Shown here piece after piece: positions 12,175 through 23,772 of a stretch of 64,000 bases of DNA. This DNA comes from Porpolomopsis calyptriformis (Eukaryota; Basidiomycota; Agaricomycetes; Agaricales; Hygrophoraceae): contig OX621164.1 in assembly GCA_951640195.1 (NCBI GenBank), positions 2,275,098-2,339,097 of the forward strand. The letters run 5' to 3'. The position numbers were made by a program, and so were the translations under genes. Under the pieces are notes generated by a model. The model saw only the letters and a program-made list of their open reading frames with translations. It searched no databases and was not told where the DNA came from. The number at the start of each line of letters is the position of its first letter. The stretch's first letter is position 1.

Positions 12175-12397
12175 TGTTGGAATAACAAGCCTTACAGGGC
12201 TATAGGTTGGAAGCGGGAGTGTGCTTGGCTCGGAGCCTGTTCGGATTATGTAGTTATGTACTATCGCGCTTATTCTGACTTACTCGGGATAATGGACCGG
12301 ATTAGTGCCAGCGCACAGCCGCGTGGCTGTGCTGTATGTACAAAAACCCGAGGGTGATCCCGAATCACCCTCTGTGCTATTACATCCCCGTCTTTTA
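12175..12397 (+). repeat. 5' LTR of Copia-1
   Basis: Begins TGTTGGAATAACAAGCC and ends CCCCGTCTTTTA. 223 bp, with 221 positions identical to the 3' LTR. The two differences are T here for C in the 3' LTR, both in CpG context. Confidence 0.95.
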
Positions 12398-12411
12398 GGT
12401 TATGAGCCCTG
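12398..12411 (+). other. Primer binding site matching initiator tRNA-Met anticodon arm
   Basis: Immediately after the 5' LTR the sequence GGTTATGAGCCCTG is the reverse complement of CAGGGCTCATAACC, the anticodon stem-loop of the budding-yeast initiator tRNA-Met as I know it (CAT is the anticodon). Priming from an internal, half-tRNA position is known for Drosophila copia. The match is seen in sequence; use of the site is inferred. Confidence 0.7.
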
Positions 12412-12466
12412 TGTAACCACTCGCAGTCATATTTTCCTTTACTACTAGACTTACCATCATTCCACT

Positions 12467-15400
12467 ATGGGCACCATCGCAGCTACCACCTCTACCGCGC
12501 CAGCTTCAACCCCTCAAGCAACGACACTTTCAAGCGACACTTTACCCGCAAACGTCCCAAAGCTCGAAATCGACGGCTCAAACTGGGCCATCTGGTCATT
12601 TCGTTTCGAAGTTGCTGTGAAGGCTAAACGAAAATGGTGGCATTTTGTAGGAGGACAAAGGCCAGTTCACACCGGTGTTGTTACCACTGATCAACAGGCC
12701 GAGCTCGACAAGTGGGATGAAGACGAGGCGACCGCGATGTACCTCCTCACGCAACGGATCCCGGATTCGATCATCTTTCAGATCAAGGGGCTGACGACCA
12801 TTGCCGCCATGTGGAAACTTATCATCGCTGACTACACAGAGAAGGGAGCGTATGCGAAGACCAACCTGCGGCAAGACTTCCTGCAATCAAAGTGCAGAGA
12901 AAATGCCAACGTCTGCGAATTCCTAATGGAACTGCGCAGCAAGAAGGAGCGACTGGCAGCTGTCGACGTCAAGATCGATGACAAGGACTATGCGTCAATG
13001 ATACTATCAGCCATTCCGCATTCCCTATCAACTTTCGCCGCAAGTATGGTAAGCGCCACGAGGCTCCTAGCCTCCCAACAACCCAATGTCACCTCTCAAG
13101 ACATCAAGCCAGATGCGCTTATCGCGCTCATCTCCGAAGAGTACGACAGGCAAGTCACTATGCGACAACGAAAGCCTGGTTGGAACCAACGAAACCGTCA
13201 CGACGGCGACGAAGCAATGTCAGTCGCACCCAACGACTCTAAATGACCTGGAAGACAAATGGGACGGCGAACGGCCGGTCCCAAGGACGAATGCTACAAC
13301 TGTGGCAAGCGGGGGCACTTTTCCCGGGACTGTCTTGCACCCCGAAAGCCCAAACCCTCAGGCAGCGCGAATGCTGCAATCGATTCCGATTCGGAAGCCT
13401 GTTACACTTTCAAACCTGACATTGAGTCCTCGAACGAATCGCAAACGACGACCGACCCACCCCACGACAGATGCACCTCCATGCCGGAGCTAGGCATCGT
13501 CACGAATGGCGATGACAATGAGGGGGAGAATTACAATGATAGATATGAGATGGATTGGTTCAACCGAGTAAATGCTGACCGTCGCGACCCAGAGTGTCGC
13601 GGGCGGGATCTCACATGCGATGACAATTCTGATGCGAGCACTCGTTTCATCACGGATGGAACACCAGTTGACCCCGACCCCATCACGATCGCATCAGTCG
13701 ATGCTGAAGGAAACGCTGGCGAGACGTTAACAATTGAGTTATACGACTCTGGTGCAACCCAGCACATCAGTCCCTACCGAGGGAACTTTGACCGACTCAC
13801 ATCAATACCTCCCAAGACCCTCTCTGCCACTAACAAACAGAAGTTCGACACTATCGCCAAGGGCAATATGGTTATTGAAATCCCGAATGGATCGCGAACA
13901 TCGAAAATACGACTCACGGATGTCTTATACTTGCCCACTGTCGGATACACGCTTGTATCAATCGGATGACTCGATGAAGACGGATACTCCACGGACTTCA
14001 AACACGGAACTTGCACGATACAAAATCACAACAGCGATATAGTGGGGCGAATCCCCAAAAGCTGCCGAGGACTATACAAGGTCACCCACAATGCGCAAAA
14101 CGAATCCACGAATGCCATTGAAGATGCTATCGGCGTAATGGACCTGCACAGTCGCCTGGGACATGTATCCCCCACTGCCGCTCGAAAGCTCATTGAAAAA
14201 GGCCTGGTCACCGGACTACGTCTTGACCCAAAGAAGGATAGCGAATCTTTGTTTTGCGAAGCCTGTGTATATGCCAAGGCAATGCGAAAGTCCATTGCAA
14301 GGGAGAGAGTTAGTGAGCGCGCCAAGAACTTCAGAGATGAAGTACACACCGATGTGTGGGGACCGTCCCCAGTTGAAACACTCCGAGGGTGACACTACTA
14401 CGTCTCATTCACTGATGATGCGACACGACATACCTGGCTATACCCATTAGCAAGAAAATCGGAAACGTTCGATGCCTACCGGAAGTATGAAGCATGGGCC
14501 CAGACCCAGCATGACACCAAAATCAAGGTCCTCCACTCAGACCACGGAGGAGAGTATCTGTTGGAAGCATTTGTTAGGCACCTAGAGGCTGCCAGAACTA
14601 AACAGAAACTCACAGTACACGACACCCCACAGCACAACGGCGTAGCGGAACGTCGAAATCGAACCATCCTTGAGAGGGTGCGCGCGCTCATTTATGCAAG
14701 TGGACTTCCGCGATCACTATGGGCTGAAGCCGCTGGACACATTGTCTGGCTAATGAACCGCACATCAACAAAGGCTCTCGACAGCATGACGCCATATGAA
14801 GCACTGTATGGTCGGAAACCGAGCCTTAAAGGGCTACAGGAATGGGGAAACCACGTATGGGTTAGAATCGAAGCAGGCGACAAACTTGGAGGCTGCGTTT
14901 GGAGAGGACGATGGATCAGATTTGACTCGAAAAGCAATGGATATCGAATCTATTGGCCCGAAACCCGCTCAGTCACTGTCGAACGGAATGTTTATTGGAA
15001 CGAAGATGCCGCAACTGTCGAATGAAGTCTCGAAGGAGAGGATTTACCTGAGATTGCTGAGACTTATCCACAGCGCGCAGACACACCTGCACCCCCACCA
15101 ACGCCCCCACCAGCACCGGAACCTCAACCAGCACCAGCACCGGAACCAGCACCGGCACCCCCGAGAATGATAATAGAAGTCCCCGATCGCCACTGACGTG
15201 ATCGAAAACCTAGCCAACATATAGCGGACCTAATTGCAGGCAGAGGCGTCGCTTCCACCTCAAGAAGAGACCCAATCGTACCAACCGGAGTACAACTGCC
15301 AACAATCCCGACCACCACCGGACATGATACAGCCGATGCCAACCAAATGCCGAATGACCAAGATGACCTGACAGCATCAATAGTCGAATACGCGACTATG

Positions 15401-17041
15401 GAACCCAGTACCAGTTCCACTGATCTAATCAATGAGGCTGGAATGCTAGCAGAGGCAAATGCAACTGAGGCTATCGAACCCCGCACACTTGTGGAAGCAA
15501 AATCACTTGTCGATTGGCCCGAATGGGAATCAGCCATCATGGAGGAACTGAAGATGCTCGAAAGAGCAGGAACTTGGGTGATCGACCACCCACCGCTGGA
15601 AGCAAACATCGTCGGATCAAAATGGGTTTTCTGACTGAAGCGAAATGCCGCCGGAGAAATCGTACGGAGAAAGGCCCGACTTGTCGCGCAAGGATTCTCC
15701 CAACTTCCTGGAGTGGACTACTTTGATACGTTCGCGCCCGTCGCCAAGCTAGCGACAATCCGCACCTTCCTTGCCATATCCGCGCAGACTGATCTCGAAC
15801 TACACCAGATCGACATCAAAGGTGCATATCTGAATGGCAAACTCACCAACAACGAGCGCATCTACATGCGTCAACCCCCTGGATATTCCGCTCCCAATTC
15901 CGATGGCCAAGTGTGCCGACTTGTCAAAACAATCTATGGCCTGAAGCAGTCGGGCCGCCGCTGGTACCAAAAACTTGTCGGAATCCTTGTCAACCGGATG
16001 GGATTCACTGTATGCGATGTCGACGAAGCCGTGTTCTTCTGTCGCAATGAAAAGTCCCAGATAATCATAGTTGTCCATGTCGATGACTGCACGATTGGGG
16101 CAACGAATCTCGATTTGATCGTCAGTTTCAAGTCAGAGATACAGAAACACCTTGAAATAACTGACCTCAGAGAGCTGCATTGGCTCTTGGGAATTGAAGT
16201 CATCCGCGACCGTCAATCCCACACGATCTCGCTGTCGCAGTGAGCCTATATTGATTCAATTGTGCATCGTTTCGGATTTGATGACAACAAACCCGTATCG
16301 ACCCTGATGGACCTGCAAACCCGCCTAACGCAGGTGCAATCCCCTACAACACCCCTTGAATGCGCCCGAATGCGCAACATACCATATCGCGAAGCAGTTG
16401 GATCGCTGATGTACGCATCACTCGGAACCCGACCAGATATATCGTTCGCCGTAACTACGCTTTCCCAATTCTCAAGTGATCCTGGAGAAGCTCACTGGGA
16501 AGCTGTAAAACGAGTATTCCGATACCTGAAGGGAACAAGGGACCTATGGTTGGTCTATGGGGGAGTCGAAAAGAAGCTCACTGGGTGGGCAGATGCAGAT
16601 GGAAGCATGGCTGAGGACCGCCATGCAATCTCGGGATATGCTTTCCTTATAAACAGTGGAGCCGTCTCCTGGAGCGCCAAGAAGCAAGAAATCGTCTCGC
16701 TTTCCATGACCGAGAGTGAATATGTGGCTGTAACGCATGCAGCCAAGGAGGCCATTTGGCTCCGGTCGCTAACAAGCCAACTTTTCGGATTCGCTAACCT
16801 GGCGATGACCCTGTTCTCCGACAACAAATCTGCCATCGCTCTCACACAAAACTTGCAGTATCACACCTGGACAAAACACATTGACGTCCGCTACCATTTT
16901 ATTCGCTGGATTATCGAAAATGGGACCCTCCGACTCGTCTACTGTCCTACCGACGACATGATTGCAGACACCCTCACGAAAGCACTACCATCTCCGAAAG
17001 TCAAGCATTTTGCTTTGGAACTCGGACTTAGCAAGGCTTGA
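12467..17041 (+). pseudogene. Copia-1 gag-pol, one frame with seven TGA stops
   Basis: One uninterrupted frame of about 1,524 codons with no frameshift. Order: gag (from MGTIAATTSTAP), zinc knuckle CYNCGKRGHFSRDC (about 13289), protease LYDSGATQHIS (about 13739), GAG-pre-integrase HSRLGHVSPTAARK (14147), integrase with D in VHTDVWGP (14344), D in LHSDHGGEY (14536) and E in HNGVAERRN (14637), a Pro-rich linker (15080-15165), RT with VVHVDDCTIGA (about 16070), and RNase H with WADADGS and LFSDNKSAIAL. PR-IN-RT-RH order defines Copia. Stops at 13244, 13967, 14390, 15023, 15194, 15632 and 16241 are all TGA; aligned Copia-2 codons are CGA or CAA where readable. The last stop overlaps the polypurine tract. 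Confidence 0.95.
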
Positions 17042-17048
17042 GGGGGAG
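17040..17048 (+). other. Copia-1 polypurine tract
   Basis: GAGGGGGAG lies directly against the TG of the 3' LTR, the place where plus-strand DNA synthesis is primed. It overlaps the TGA that ends gag-pol. The Copia-2 equivalent is GAGGGGCAG before 26834. Confidence 0.85.
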
Positions 17049-17271
17049 TGTTGGAATAACAAGCCTTACAGGGCTATAGGTTGGAAGCGGGAGTGTGCTT
17101 GGCTCGGAGCCTGTTCGGATTATGTAGTTATGTACTATCGCGCTTATTCCGACTTACTCGGGATAACGGACCGGATTAGTGCCAGCGCACAGCCGCGTGG
17201 CTGTGCTGTATGTACAAAAACCCGAGGGTGATCCCGAATCACCCTCTGTGCTATTACATCCCCGTCTTTTA
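17049..17271 (+). repeat. 3' LTR of Copia-1
   Basis: Same 223-bp sequence as the 5' LTR apart from two CpG sites that remain CG here. Followed by AACAG, the second copy of the target duplication. Confidence 0.95.
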
Positions 17272-17292
17272 AACAGTGTCTGTTGCAACTGG

Positions 17293-17855
17293 TGATACAA
17301 CCCCTTGGTCCCCTGAGCTCCGGAGTACATGTTTTATATATCGACATGATCCCCCAGACATCCACTACACTGCTACGATGTCCCTGACTACGTGATTTGG
17401 CTTCCTGTCAATTGATTTATCTCCAAATTCTCCAAATTTCTTCAGATTCCTCGATCCTTCAATTTGCGATCGCAGCTCATATCAAAGGATGCATCTGATA
17501 GCCAGACATCCATTGTGTAGATTTTCATTGTTTCTATCAACCCTTTCACTGGTGGCTTCGTTCAGAAGTCTCATCCCTTTACTATATAGCATATAAAGGG
17601 ATCTTTGTTTTTACAGATATATTGACTTGTAGATATGTTTGTATCATAGAGAAGGAAGATAGATTCCATCATCCCACATCTAGTCCTTCATGTTTGAGCC
17701 TCTTCGATCATCTCTAGCACTCTAGAGAGTGCTCCAAATTTCCGATTTCTTCTATTTCTTCTATTTTTACAATTTCTTTAATAGCTCCTTTCTATTGTGC
17801 CTCCCATCATCTCTTGGGGCAGATTCCAGAGCTCAGACGGCTCCACATCGCATCA
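17293..17855 (+). repeat. Solo LTR D, TGATAC family
   Basis: Starts TGATACAACCCCTTGGTCCC and ends CTCCACATCGCATCA; a TATA-like CATATAAAGGG lies mid-element. Flanked by CTGG (17289-17292) and CCGG (17856-17859), a 4-bp duplication with one CpG decay. Excision of it restores the Plavaka frame (SVAT-G-NTEYY). It lies only 21 bp from Copia-1, so two insertions hit nearly the same spot of one transposase exon. Confidence 0.9.
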
Positions 17856-20198
17856 CCGGCAACACAGAGTATTACCAACTCTATATTGGGATTGGCAATA
17901 CCCACAATGGTCTCTATTGTACTTACCGAAATGGGTTGACCTTAGTTGGGTTCTTAGGGATTCCAAAAAGTATCCTTTGTTCCCCTTCCCCCCTTAACTA
18001 GTTACTAACTGAATTTAAGGGGAGAGGGTCCATACTGGCACTGATGGGTTTCATGACTTCAAACGTCAACTTTTTCATTCAAGTCTTATACAGATTTTTT
18101 CTACTCTTACACTAGCCATGACAATACCAGAGGTAGTTAGGTGCTATGATGGCTAGTTTGGTGAGCCATCTATGGCATTGGTCTGTATATTGCTGACTAC
18201 CAAGAGCAAGTTCTCATTGCCTGCATTGTGCAGGGCTGGTATCCCAGGTATGTTCATGCTAGGCTTTGCATCTATATCATACTATTTATTTTTTTGCAGG
18301 TGCATTGCAAGGCCAATCAATCTTGATGAAGAAAGTCCCTCACACACATGTGAACATGCTATAGCTGTCATGCAAGGATTAGGACTTGGTGTTGCTTGGA
18401 ACAACTATGGTATTGCCAGACAATGCATTGTAGGTGTACTATTGTTATTAAATATTCTGTTACATCTTACTACATTATATAGCTATTCACCAATAACTTC
18501 CCTCATGCTGATATTCATCAGCTCATGGCCCCTAACCTCCTTCACTAGCTTATCAAGCATGTGTTTAAGGACCACCTTGTTGATTGGGTTGAAAGCTACC
18601 TAGTTATCACATATAGTAAGAAGCATGCATAGGAGATTCTTGATGATATTGATCATTGGTGAGCTATTTAATACCTGGGTGTTTCTAGATATCTGAAACA
18701 AGGTTGTGTTAAAGGATTGCATGTTCTTCTCCCTTCATAAATCTACACAGATTCCCCCAAGGTTGAGGATTCAAACAATGGATAGGGGATGATTCAAAGG
18801 CGCTTATGAAAGTATGTGATGGTCTATTCTAGTATATCTCAACCTAATACTTGATCTGGAGGTATACCTTCCAGCTATTGAAGGTCATGTGCCAGTTGCA
18901 ATAGTCCATACCATCTGTGCCTTTCTTGAATTCTGCTATATTGCATGGCAGAATAAACATAACAAGAAGACACTTAATGATCTTGGTGATGCACTTGCTC
19001 ATTTTCATCACTACTGAGAGGTGTTTAGAACATCAGGTGTGAGGCCAACTGGCTTTTAACTTCCTCACCAGCATAGTATGACCCACTATATTGCTCTAAT
19101 CTGAGCTTTTGGTGGGCCAAATGGCTTGTACTCCTCAATCACTGAATCAAAGCATATTAAAGCTGTTAAAGAGCCTTGGAGACCACAAACTGCTTTGAAG
19201 CTATAGGATAGATGCTGCTTATGAACCAGCACCTTGATAAGCTGGCAGCACTCTGTGTTAACTTCACTCAATGTGGAATGCTCCATGGGACAGCTCTTTC
19301 AGAGGCACTAGGTTATATTCTTCCTGTCACTGATGAAGGAGATAGAGTGGCAGATACTTCTGGTAATGATGGGGAAGATGATAATGGTGCAATTGAAGGT
19401 TCTATCTCATCATATGTTGATTTACCACAGACAGTTGGTAAGCATCAAATTCTTCTTAACTTTTTATATATATTGATTAATTATATTACAGTTAAAACAA
19501 TCTCTGTTCCCTCACTTTCAAGTGAAATCCAGCAACCAGCTTTCCCAATGCTTATACACCACTTCCTTTATGACCAACTCTACCCTAACAGTATTCTCAC
19601 ATCATCTGAAATTCCTCTGGATGACTGCCCATCTTACTCTGGCAAGATTAGGGTGTATCACTCTGCTGTTGCCTCTTTTTATGCTCCTAGCAACCCAAGT
19701 GGTACTAGTGGTATGTGTTGGGAACACATCTGTACAACAAATTTATAGCATAAGGGTCCTCCTTGCTTTGACTGTGCTTTTCTTAATCGTGATCCTAGCC
19801 TTCCTGGAATACTTGGCCTTGATATTGTTCATATTCTTTTATTCTTCTCTTTTGATTTTCATGATACAACATTTCCTTGTGCTTTGGTTCATTGGTTTAC
19901 CATTCTTGGAGATAAACCTGATGAGGATACTAGTATATGGGTTGTTCAACCTGAAACAGATTCAGAAGGTTCTCCTGTAATTTCTATTATCCACCTTGAT
20001 TCTGTTATATGAGTAGCTCACTTGGTTCCAGTTTATAGTTCTAGTTTTCTTCCAAAAGGTATTGGTTCTCATCATTCTCTTGATATTTTCAAGTCTTTTT
20101 ATATTAATAAGTTTATTAATCATTATGCTTTTACATTAGCAATACAATTATTTTCCTATTAACTAATATGTTTATTTGATAGTGATCTGAAGAAATAG

Positions 20199-20469
20199 TA
20201 CAATTTAAGTAAGAGATAAGATAAAGTTAACCCCTTTCCCTATGATGTTCCACATGCACATTTATTTATCTATAGTACCTTCAGCTCACAAGGACTGCAC
20301 AGGCTATATATAGCAATTGTTAGGTAAACTAAACATAGTGAAAGCATGTATTATACCTTATTGAACTTGTTACATGGTAACTCTCTAGAGTTAGATGGAT
20401 ATCTAAAGTCAGGTAAAACAGGCTTTCTGCTGGCATAAGAGAATCTTCAGATAGAAAAGTAAGATAGAG
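20199..20469. other. AT-rich stretch after Plavaka, no gene seen
   Basis: AT-rich DNA following the end of the Plavaka coding region. It probably holds the transposon 3' region, but I could not identify its terminal inverted repeat. Confidence 0.4.
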
Positions 20470-20720
20470 GATAGGGGGGGCATAGTGGCTCAGGTGGCAC
20501 TGTCATGTCTTCCTGGACTCTTGCTCTTAGGTGCTGCTCATGAGTTCAAATCCTTGGGACAACACTTTAGACACCTATCAGAGTTTCAATACCTCTGGCA
20601 CCCACCAACCTGCATGGGAGCACTAGAAGGCCCTGTTGAGCCTACTGGCTGCAGGGACCAATCAGGAGCACACCATTGTGACTATGCCTCAATCATGTTA
20701 TGGTAATGATTATATTCCCT
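20470..20720 (+). repeat. SINE-like sequence with tRNA-type A and B boxes
   Basis: TAGTGGCTCAGGTGG at 20483-20497 fits a pol III A box and GAGTTCAAATCC at 20542-20553 fits a B box (GTTCAAATCC). The spacing of about 45 bases between boxes suits a tRNA-derived promoter. The flanks do not fold into an obvious tRNA. No second copy was found in the window, so its 3' border and family status are unknown. Confidence 0.35.
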
Positions 20721-21566
20721 TCATTACTGAAAAGGTGTTGAGGGCCTTGGAGAGGGTGGGAATTAGGAGGTCTATAAGAGGTGATTCTCTAACCATGGAC
20801 CAAGAAACTACCTAGGTAGGCATGTATGGACTGCAATATGAACCTGAGTGTACCACTCAGCTGACCTAGAATTGGTTGTGTGCCAAGACTGCCCACTCAA
20901 AACCTATTATATGCATATGCTATTACATTCTTTTCCCTATCAGATGCCTCCAGCTACTTGTCCTAAGTTATACTGGAAACTATATTATACTTCTCTTTCT
21001 ACTTCTCTCTCCTCTCAGTCCTTGATATCCTATTTCTATACCCTAGCATCTTCTATATCATCACTTACACTAGTACAACAAATATTTAATGTTTTTAAGT
21101 TTTATCTACAGTTGCTTTGAAAGGGGGTTCATTGGGCAGTCCTTGCAAGCTGCAGGTACTGTGGAATAATAAATGTGCATGTGGAAGCATCATATCTCCC
21201 CCTCTGTCTCCTTATTTTACCTTCAGTACTCTTACTTTGTCTTAGCTGCTCTGACTTGTCTTACTGGACTTATTTTACAAATGTGCTTACTTATTGGTCT
21301 TAATTTCTGGTCTAAGTAAGCTAAGACAAATTAAGTTGGATAGTGTTTTGCTGATGCTTGAGACACTCATTGATTTTCATTATGAGAGTGGCAATTTTGA
21401 TTATCTGGTTCCACAAATGGATGCAAAATTCTATTATAACAAGTTTAACCATCTTCATTTACTCAACAATGTTGCCTCCATGGCCCAGATGAATCCTCAA
21501 AAATTGGTAGTCTGTTATAAACTGGTTGTTGTCGAGGCAGTTTTACTTAGGGCACTCTGTCCTATA
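20721..21566. other. Anonymous AT-rich region
   Basis: Short open frames only. The longest (21294-21569, plus, 91 codons, starting MVLISGLSKLRQIKLDSV) has no motif I recognise and could be a fragment of a decayed element. No splice structure or repeat border is convincing. Confidence 0.3.
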
Positions 21567-21924
21567 TGATGATGAGAGTCTCAAGGTCCTAGTTATTGGG
21601 GTAGCTAATGAGGAATCAGACTTAAAGTCTTAATATGACTAACTACAAGTGTATATACTAACTATGCTACTGCAGATGAGTTAGTAATACATGAGGAATA
21701 CATGCAATGAGTAAAAGATAAACATGATAAGGACTTGGAGCATGTGAAGAGATGAAACATAGGAAGTTGGAAATAAAAAGTATCCTACTTAAGCTAAATG
21801 AAAGATACAAGGTAATGGGGAATCCTATGACACAATTGTGGGGAATCCCAAGCAAGATAAGCAGAGTCTGACTAAAGTACAATGACAAACATAGATAGAG
21901 AAGGAAAAATTTATATCTGTGACA
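21567..21924 (-). repeat. Probable solo LTR G2 (relative of G1)
   Basis: Minus strand starts TGTCACAGATATAAATTTTTCC at 21924 and ends …CTCTCATCATCA at 21567. The internal sequence aligns with the solo LTR at 11247-11615 (shared CTAACTA…TATATAC promoter block and AGACTGACT-like stretch near the start). Target duplication is not clear. Confidence 0.5.
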
Positions 21925-23147
21925 TAGTCCCAAATAACAACTACCTACAAAACCAGACTGTATGTATTTAGAATATGCTCAGTTGTGATCTTCATTTATT
22001 GTATCTCATACAAGTTCACATCCCACAGTTTACAGTGTCAGCAAGTGAAGGACATTTCTAGGCTATCTCAAACATTGTGACTCAACTTATTCTTTTCTCT
22101 GATGCAAATCACAAAATACACTTGGACATATTGAAAACCCTTCTCTTTGCATATGACTTTACCATCCTTCACTCCACAGCAGATGTTGTTGAGGGTCTGC
22201 AAGGTTAATTAAGGGCAGCCTTGGAAATAGAGCAAATGGTTTAAAGAAAAAGCTCCCATTTCACTGACTAGGGTAAATTTGAGCTACTCAAACTTAAAGC
22301 ACACATTTTCTTGCTTTCTGAGAAGCTTGACTACTTGTTTGAAGCTATTAAATTGGCTTAAGATCAACTCAATAATTATACTGCTCAGAAGTCAACCCTC
22401 AAACTATATGTCTCCTGAACTAAGATCTCATAGAGAATAGTGGATAATCAATAAGATCTTCTCATCAAAATTTGGTAGTGCATGATATTGACTTTTCCTA
22501 CCTTAGTTAATAAGATAGTTCAACTATTAACAATCTAGCCATTAGAAACCTTCAAGCTTTCAATCCCAGTGAGAAATGTATCAATATAGAGTGATTTAGT
22601 GCAACTCCTATCATTGCAATCAGTTTAAGTCTCTAGTAATTGCAAATCTAGGCTATACTTATTTTTTAGCTTATTAAGAATGATTTCTCCCTACTATAAT
22701 CTACTGCAAAGGTTTTGATGGATTTGAATAAGTCATTTGAATAAGTTATTTGTCCCAACATGAGGGTATGCATATTTAATTTGTACTAATTTATAGCTAT
22801 TTACTAGTAGCATCCATTCTACTGCCCCCCTATGCTCACTCCCCCCCACTGCCCCTCCCACTCCTTGTCATCCAACTGCCCATCCTGTTCCCTTGCTCAT
22901 GCTTGTTGCTAAAAAGGCATCCTCAAACTGTTTGTACACATATCTGAATTAAGCTGGGACTAATCTACTCATTATTGCTAAGAGGGTTGTTGCTTTGTGT
23001 AGTAACTATCAGTAACTGTAGAATACAATAGTGCAGGCATGTACTGCTACCTTCTCTATAGCTATGAATTTCTATATAATAATGTAAGTAAGTGTAAGAC
23101 ATAGTAGATATTCTACATACCTTCTCCTCCAATGTACTCAATCTATT
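21925..23147. other. Anonymous AT-rich DNA, no supported gene
   Basis: All frames are closed often. A stretch near 22130-22250 reads LLFAYDFTILHSTADV, loosely like an RT palm box, and may be a retroelement remnant, but too little is preserved to classify it. Short C-runs occur around 22826-22860. Confidence 0.35.
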
Positions 23148-23745
23148 TTAATACAACTTGAATTCACTATTTGTTACCTGTAGATTTGTTACTAGGTATT
23201 CATCTAAGACTATTTCTTCCTCTTTCTCCTCTAGACTTTGGTATATCTCTTTGAGAAAGATGATTTGTACCTTTAAATCTGCCTTCTCTTCTGCTATTAC
23301 TGCCAAAACCTCCTGTAACACCTCCTTATCAGCAATTATCACCTTCACCTTCCCTTTCCCCTTCCAACCTGTAATCAGTCATGATAAGCTCTTTGAGCTC
23401 TTGCCCTCTAGCTCCTGCTCAAAAGGGGGCAGCTTATCAATATAGATAATAGGACCTATAAAAAGAGATAAAATTAGAAAAGAAAAAGAAAAACTTATGT
23501 GAAACTGCCCTCAATGACTTGCAAACCCCCTTCTCCAATTCACCCACCATCACCATATTCTCACCCTTCAGTACAGCCTTTACTCACAGCTTGTACTTCT
23601 TCCCAAGCTTTGTTGTACCCTTCCAGTAACATCCACATTTATCCATTATGCATTTGGTACACAACAGTGTAGGAGATCTATCCTCCCTATGAATGGAAAA
23701 ACCTTCCACCATCTACAAGAGTTCAACCTCACCTAATCCGCACTC
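23148..23745 (-). pseudogene. Relic of Zn2Cys6/coiled-coil gene (copy 2)
   Basis: Minus-strand blocks align to the gene at 56.2-57.5 kb. Block one reads TKCIMDKCGCYWKGTTKLGK (copy 1: AKCITDKRGCYWKGENRLGK). Then, after an intron with the same position, GPIIYIDKLPPFEQE and GKVKVIIADKEVLQEVLAVI (copy 1: GPVVYINETPPFKEE and KVMAADEEKSREVLAAI). It ends in a coiled coil FLKEIYQSLEEKEEEIV. The first half of the cysteine cluster and the long N-terminal coiled coil are missing. A truncated Copia-2 starts immediately to the right (23.77 kb), so the gene was cut by retroelement activity or deletion. Confidence 0.7.
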
Positions 23746-23772
23746 ACATATCCCAAGCCAAACCCCTCCTGT

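Larger units (their letters stand above)
12175..17271 (+). mobile_element. Complete Ty1/Copia retrotransposon, Copia-1
   Basis: A full-length 5097-bp element: 223-bp LTRs at both ends, primer binding site, one gag-pol frame, polypurine tract, and a perfect 5-bp target duplication AACAG (12170-12174 and 17272-17276). The two LTRs differ at only two positions, both CpG in the 3' LTR and TpG in the 5' LTR, so insertion was recent relative to the other repeats. It sits inside the Plavaka transposase; removing it with one AACAG copy restores the SDKTTVSVAT reading frame. Confidence 0.95.
10800..20198 (+). pseudogene. Plavaka-type transposase pseudogene with three nested insertions
   Basis: Spliced and with insertions skipped, this reads as a Plavaka-type DNA transposase. 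The N-terminus has a C2H2-like finger (CTHPGCNRIFGNQSGLTKH near 10814). An exon around 11180 has GQPCDKNGMYLPLNTP. From 11620 come VQFKTADFLFQHAQMSAGYI, FEIWY and GNCKYCNFMSGEWAW. The segment SDKTTV ends at the Copia-1 insertion; SVAT lies between Copia-1 and LTR D; NTEYYQLYIGIGNTHN follows at 17860. Further right are NNFPHADIHQLMAPNLLH (18500), YLPAIEGHVP, GGPNGLYSSITESKHIKAV (19130), and the C-terminal KIRVYHSAVASFYAPSNPSG, GILGLDIVHILLFFSFDFHD and VIHLDSVI (20010). Numerous TAG/TGA stops. Ends near 20198. Confidence 0.85.

Noticed and set aside
12467..17041. UGA recoded as an amino acid in the Copia-1 frame
   Set aside because: Copia-2 has CGA or CAA at the comparable sites, and the surrounding differences are CpG transitions, so mutation is the simpler explanation.
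22130..22260. LINE-type reverse transcriptase box (LLFAYDFTILHSTADV)
   Set aside because: No neighbouring RT motifs could be found in any frame.
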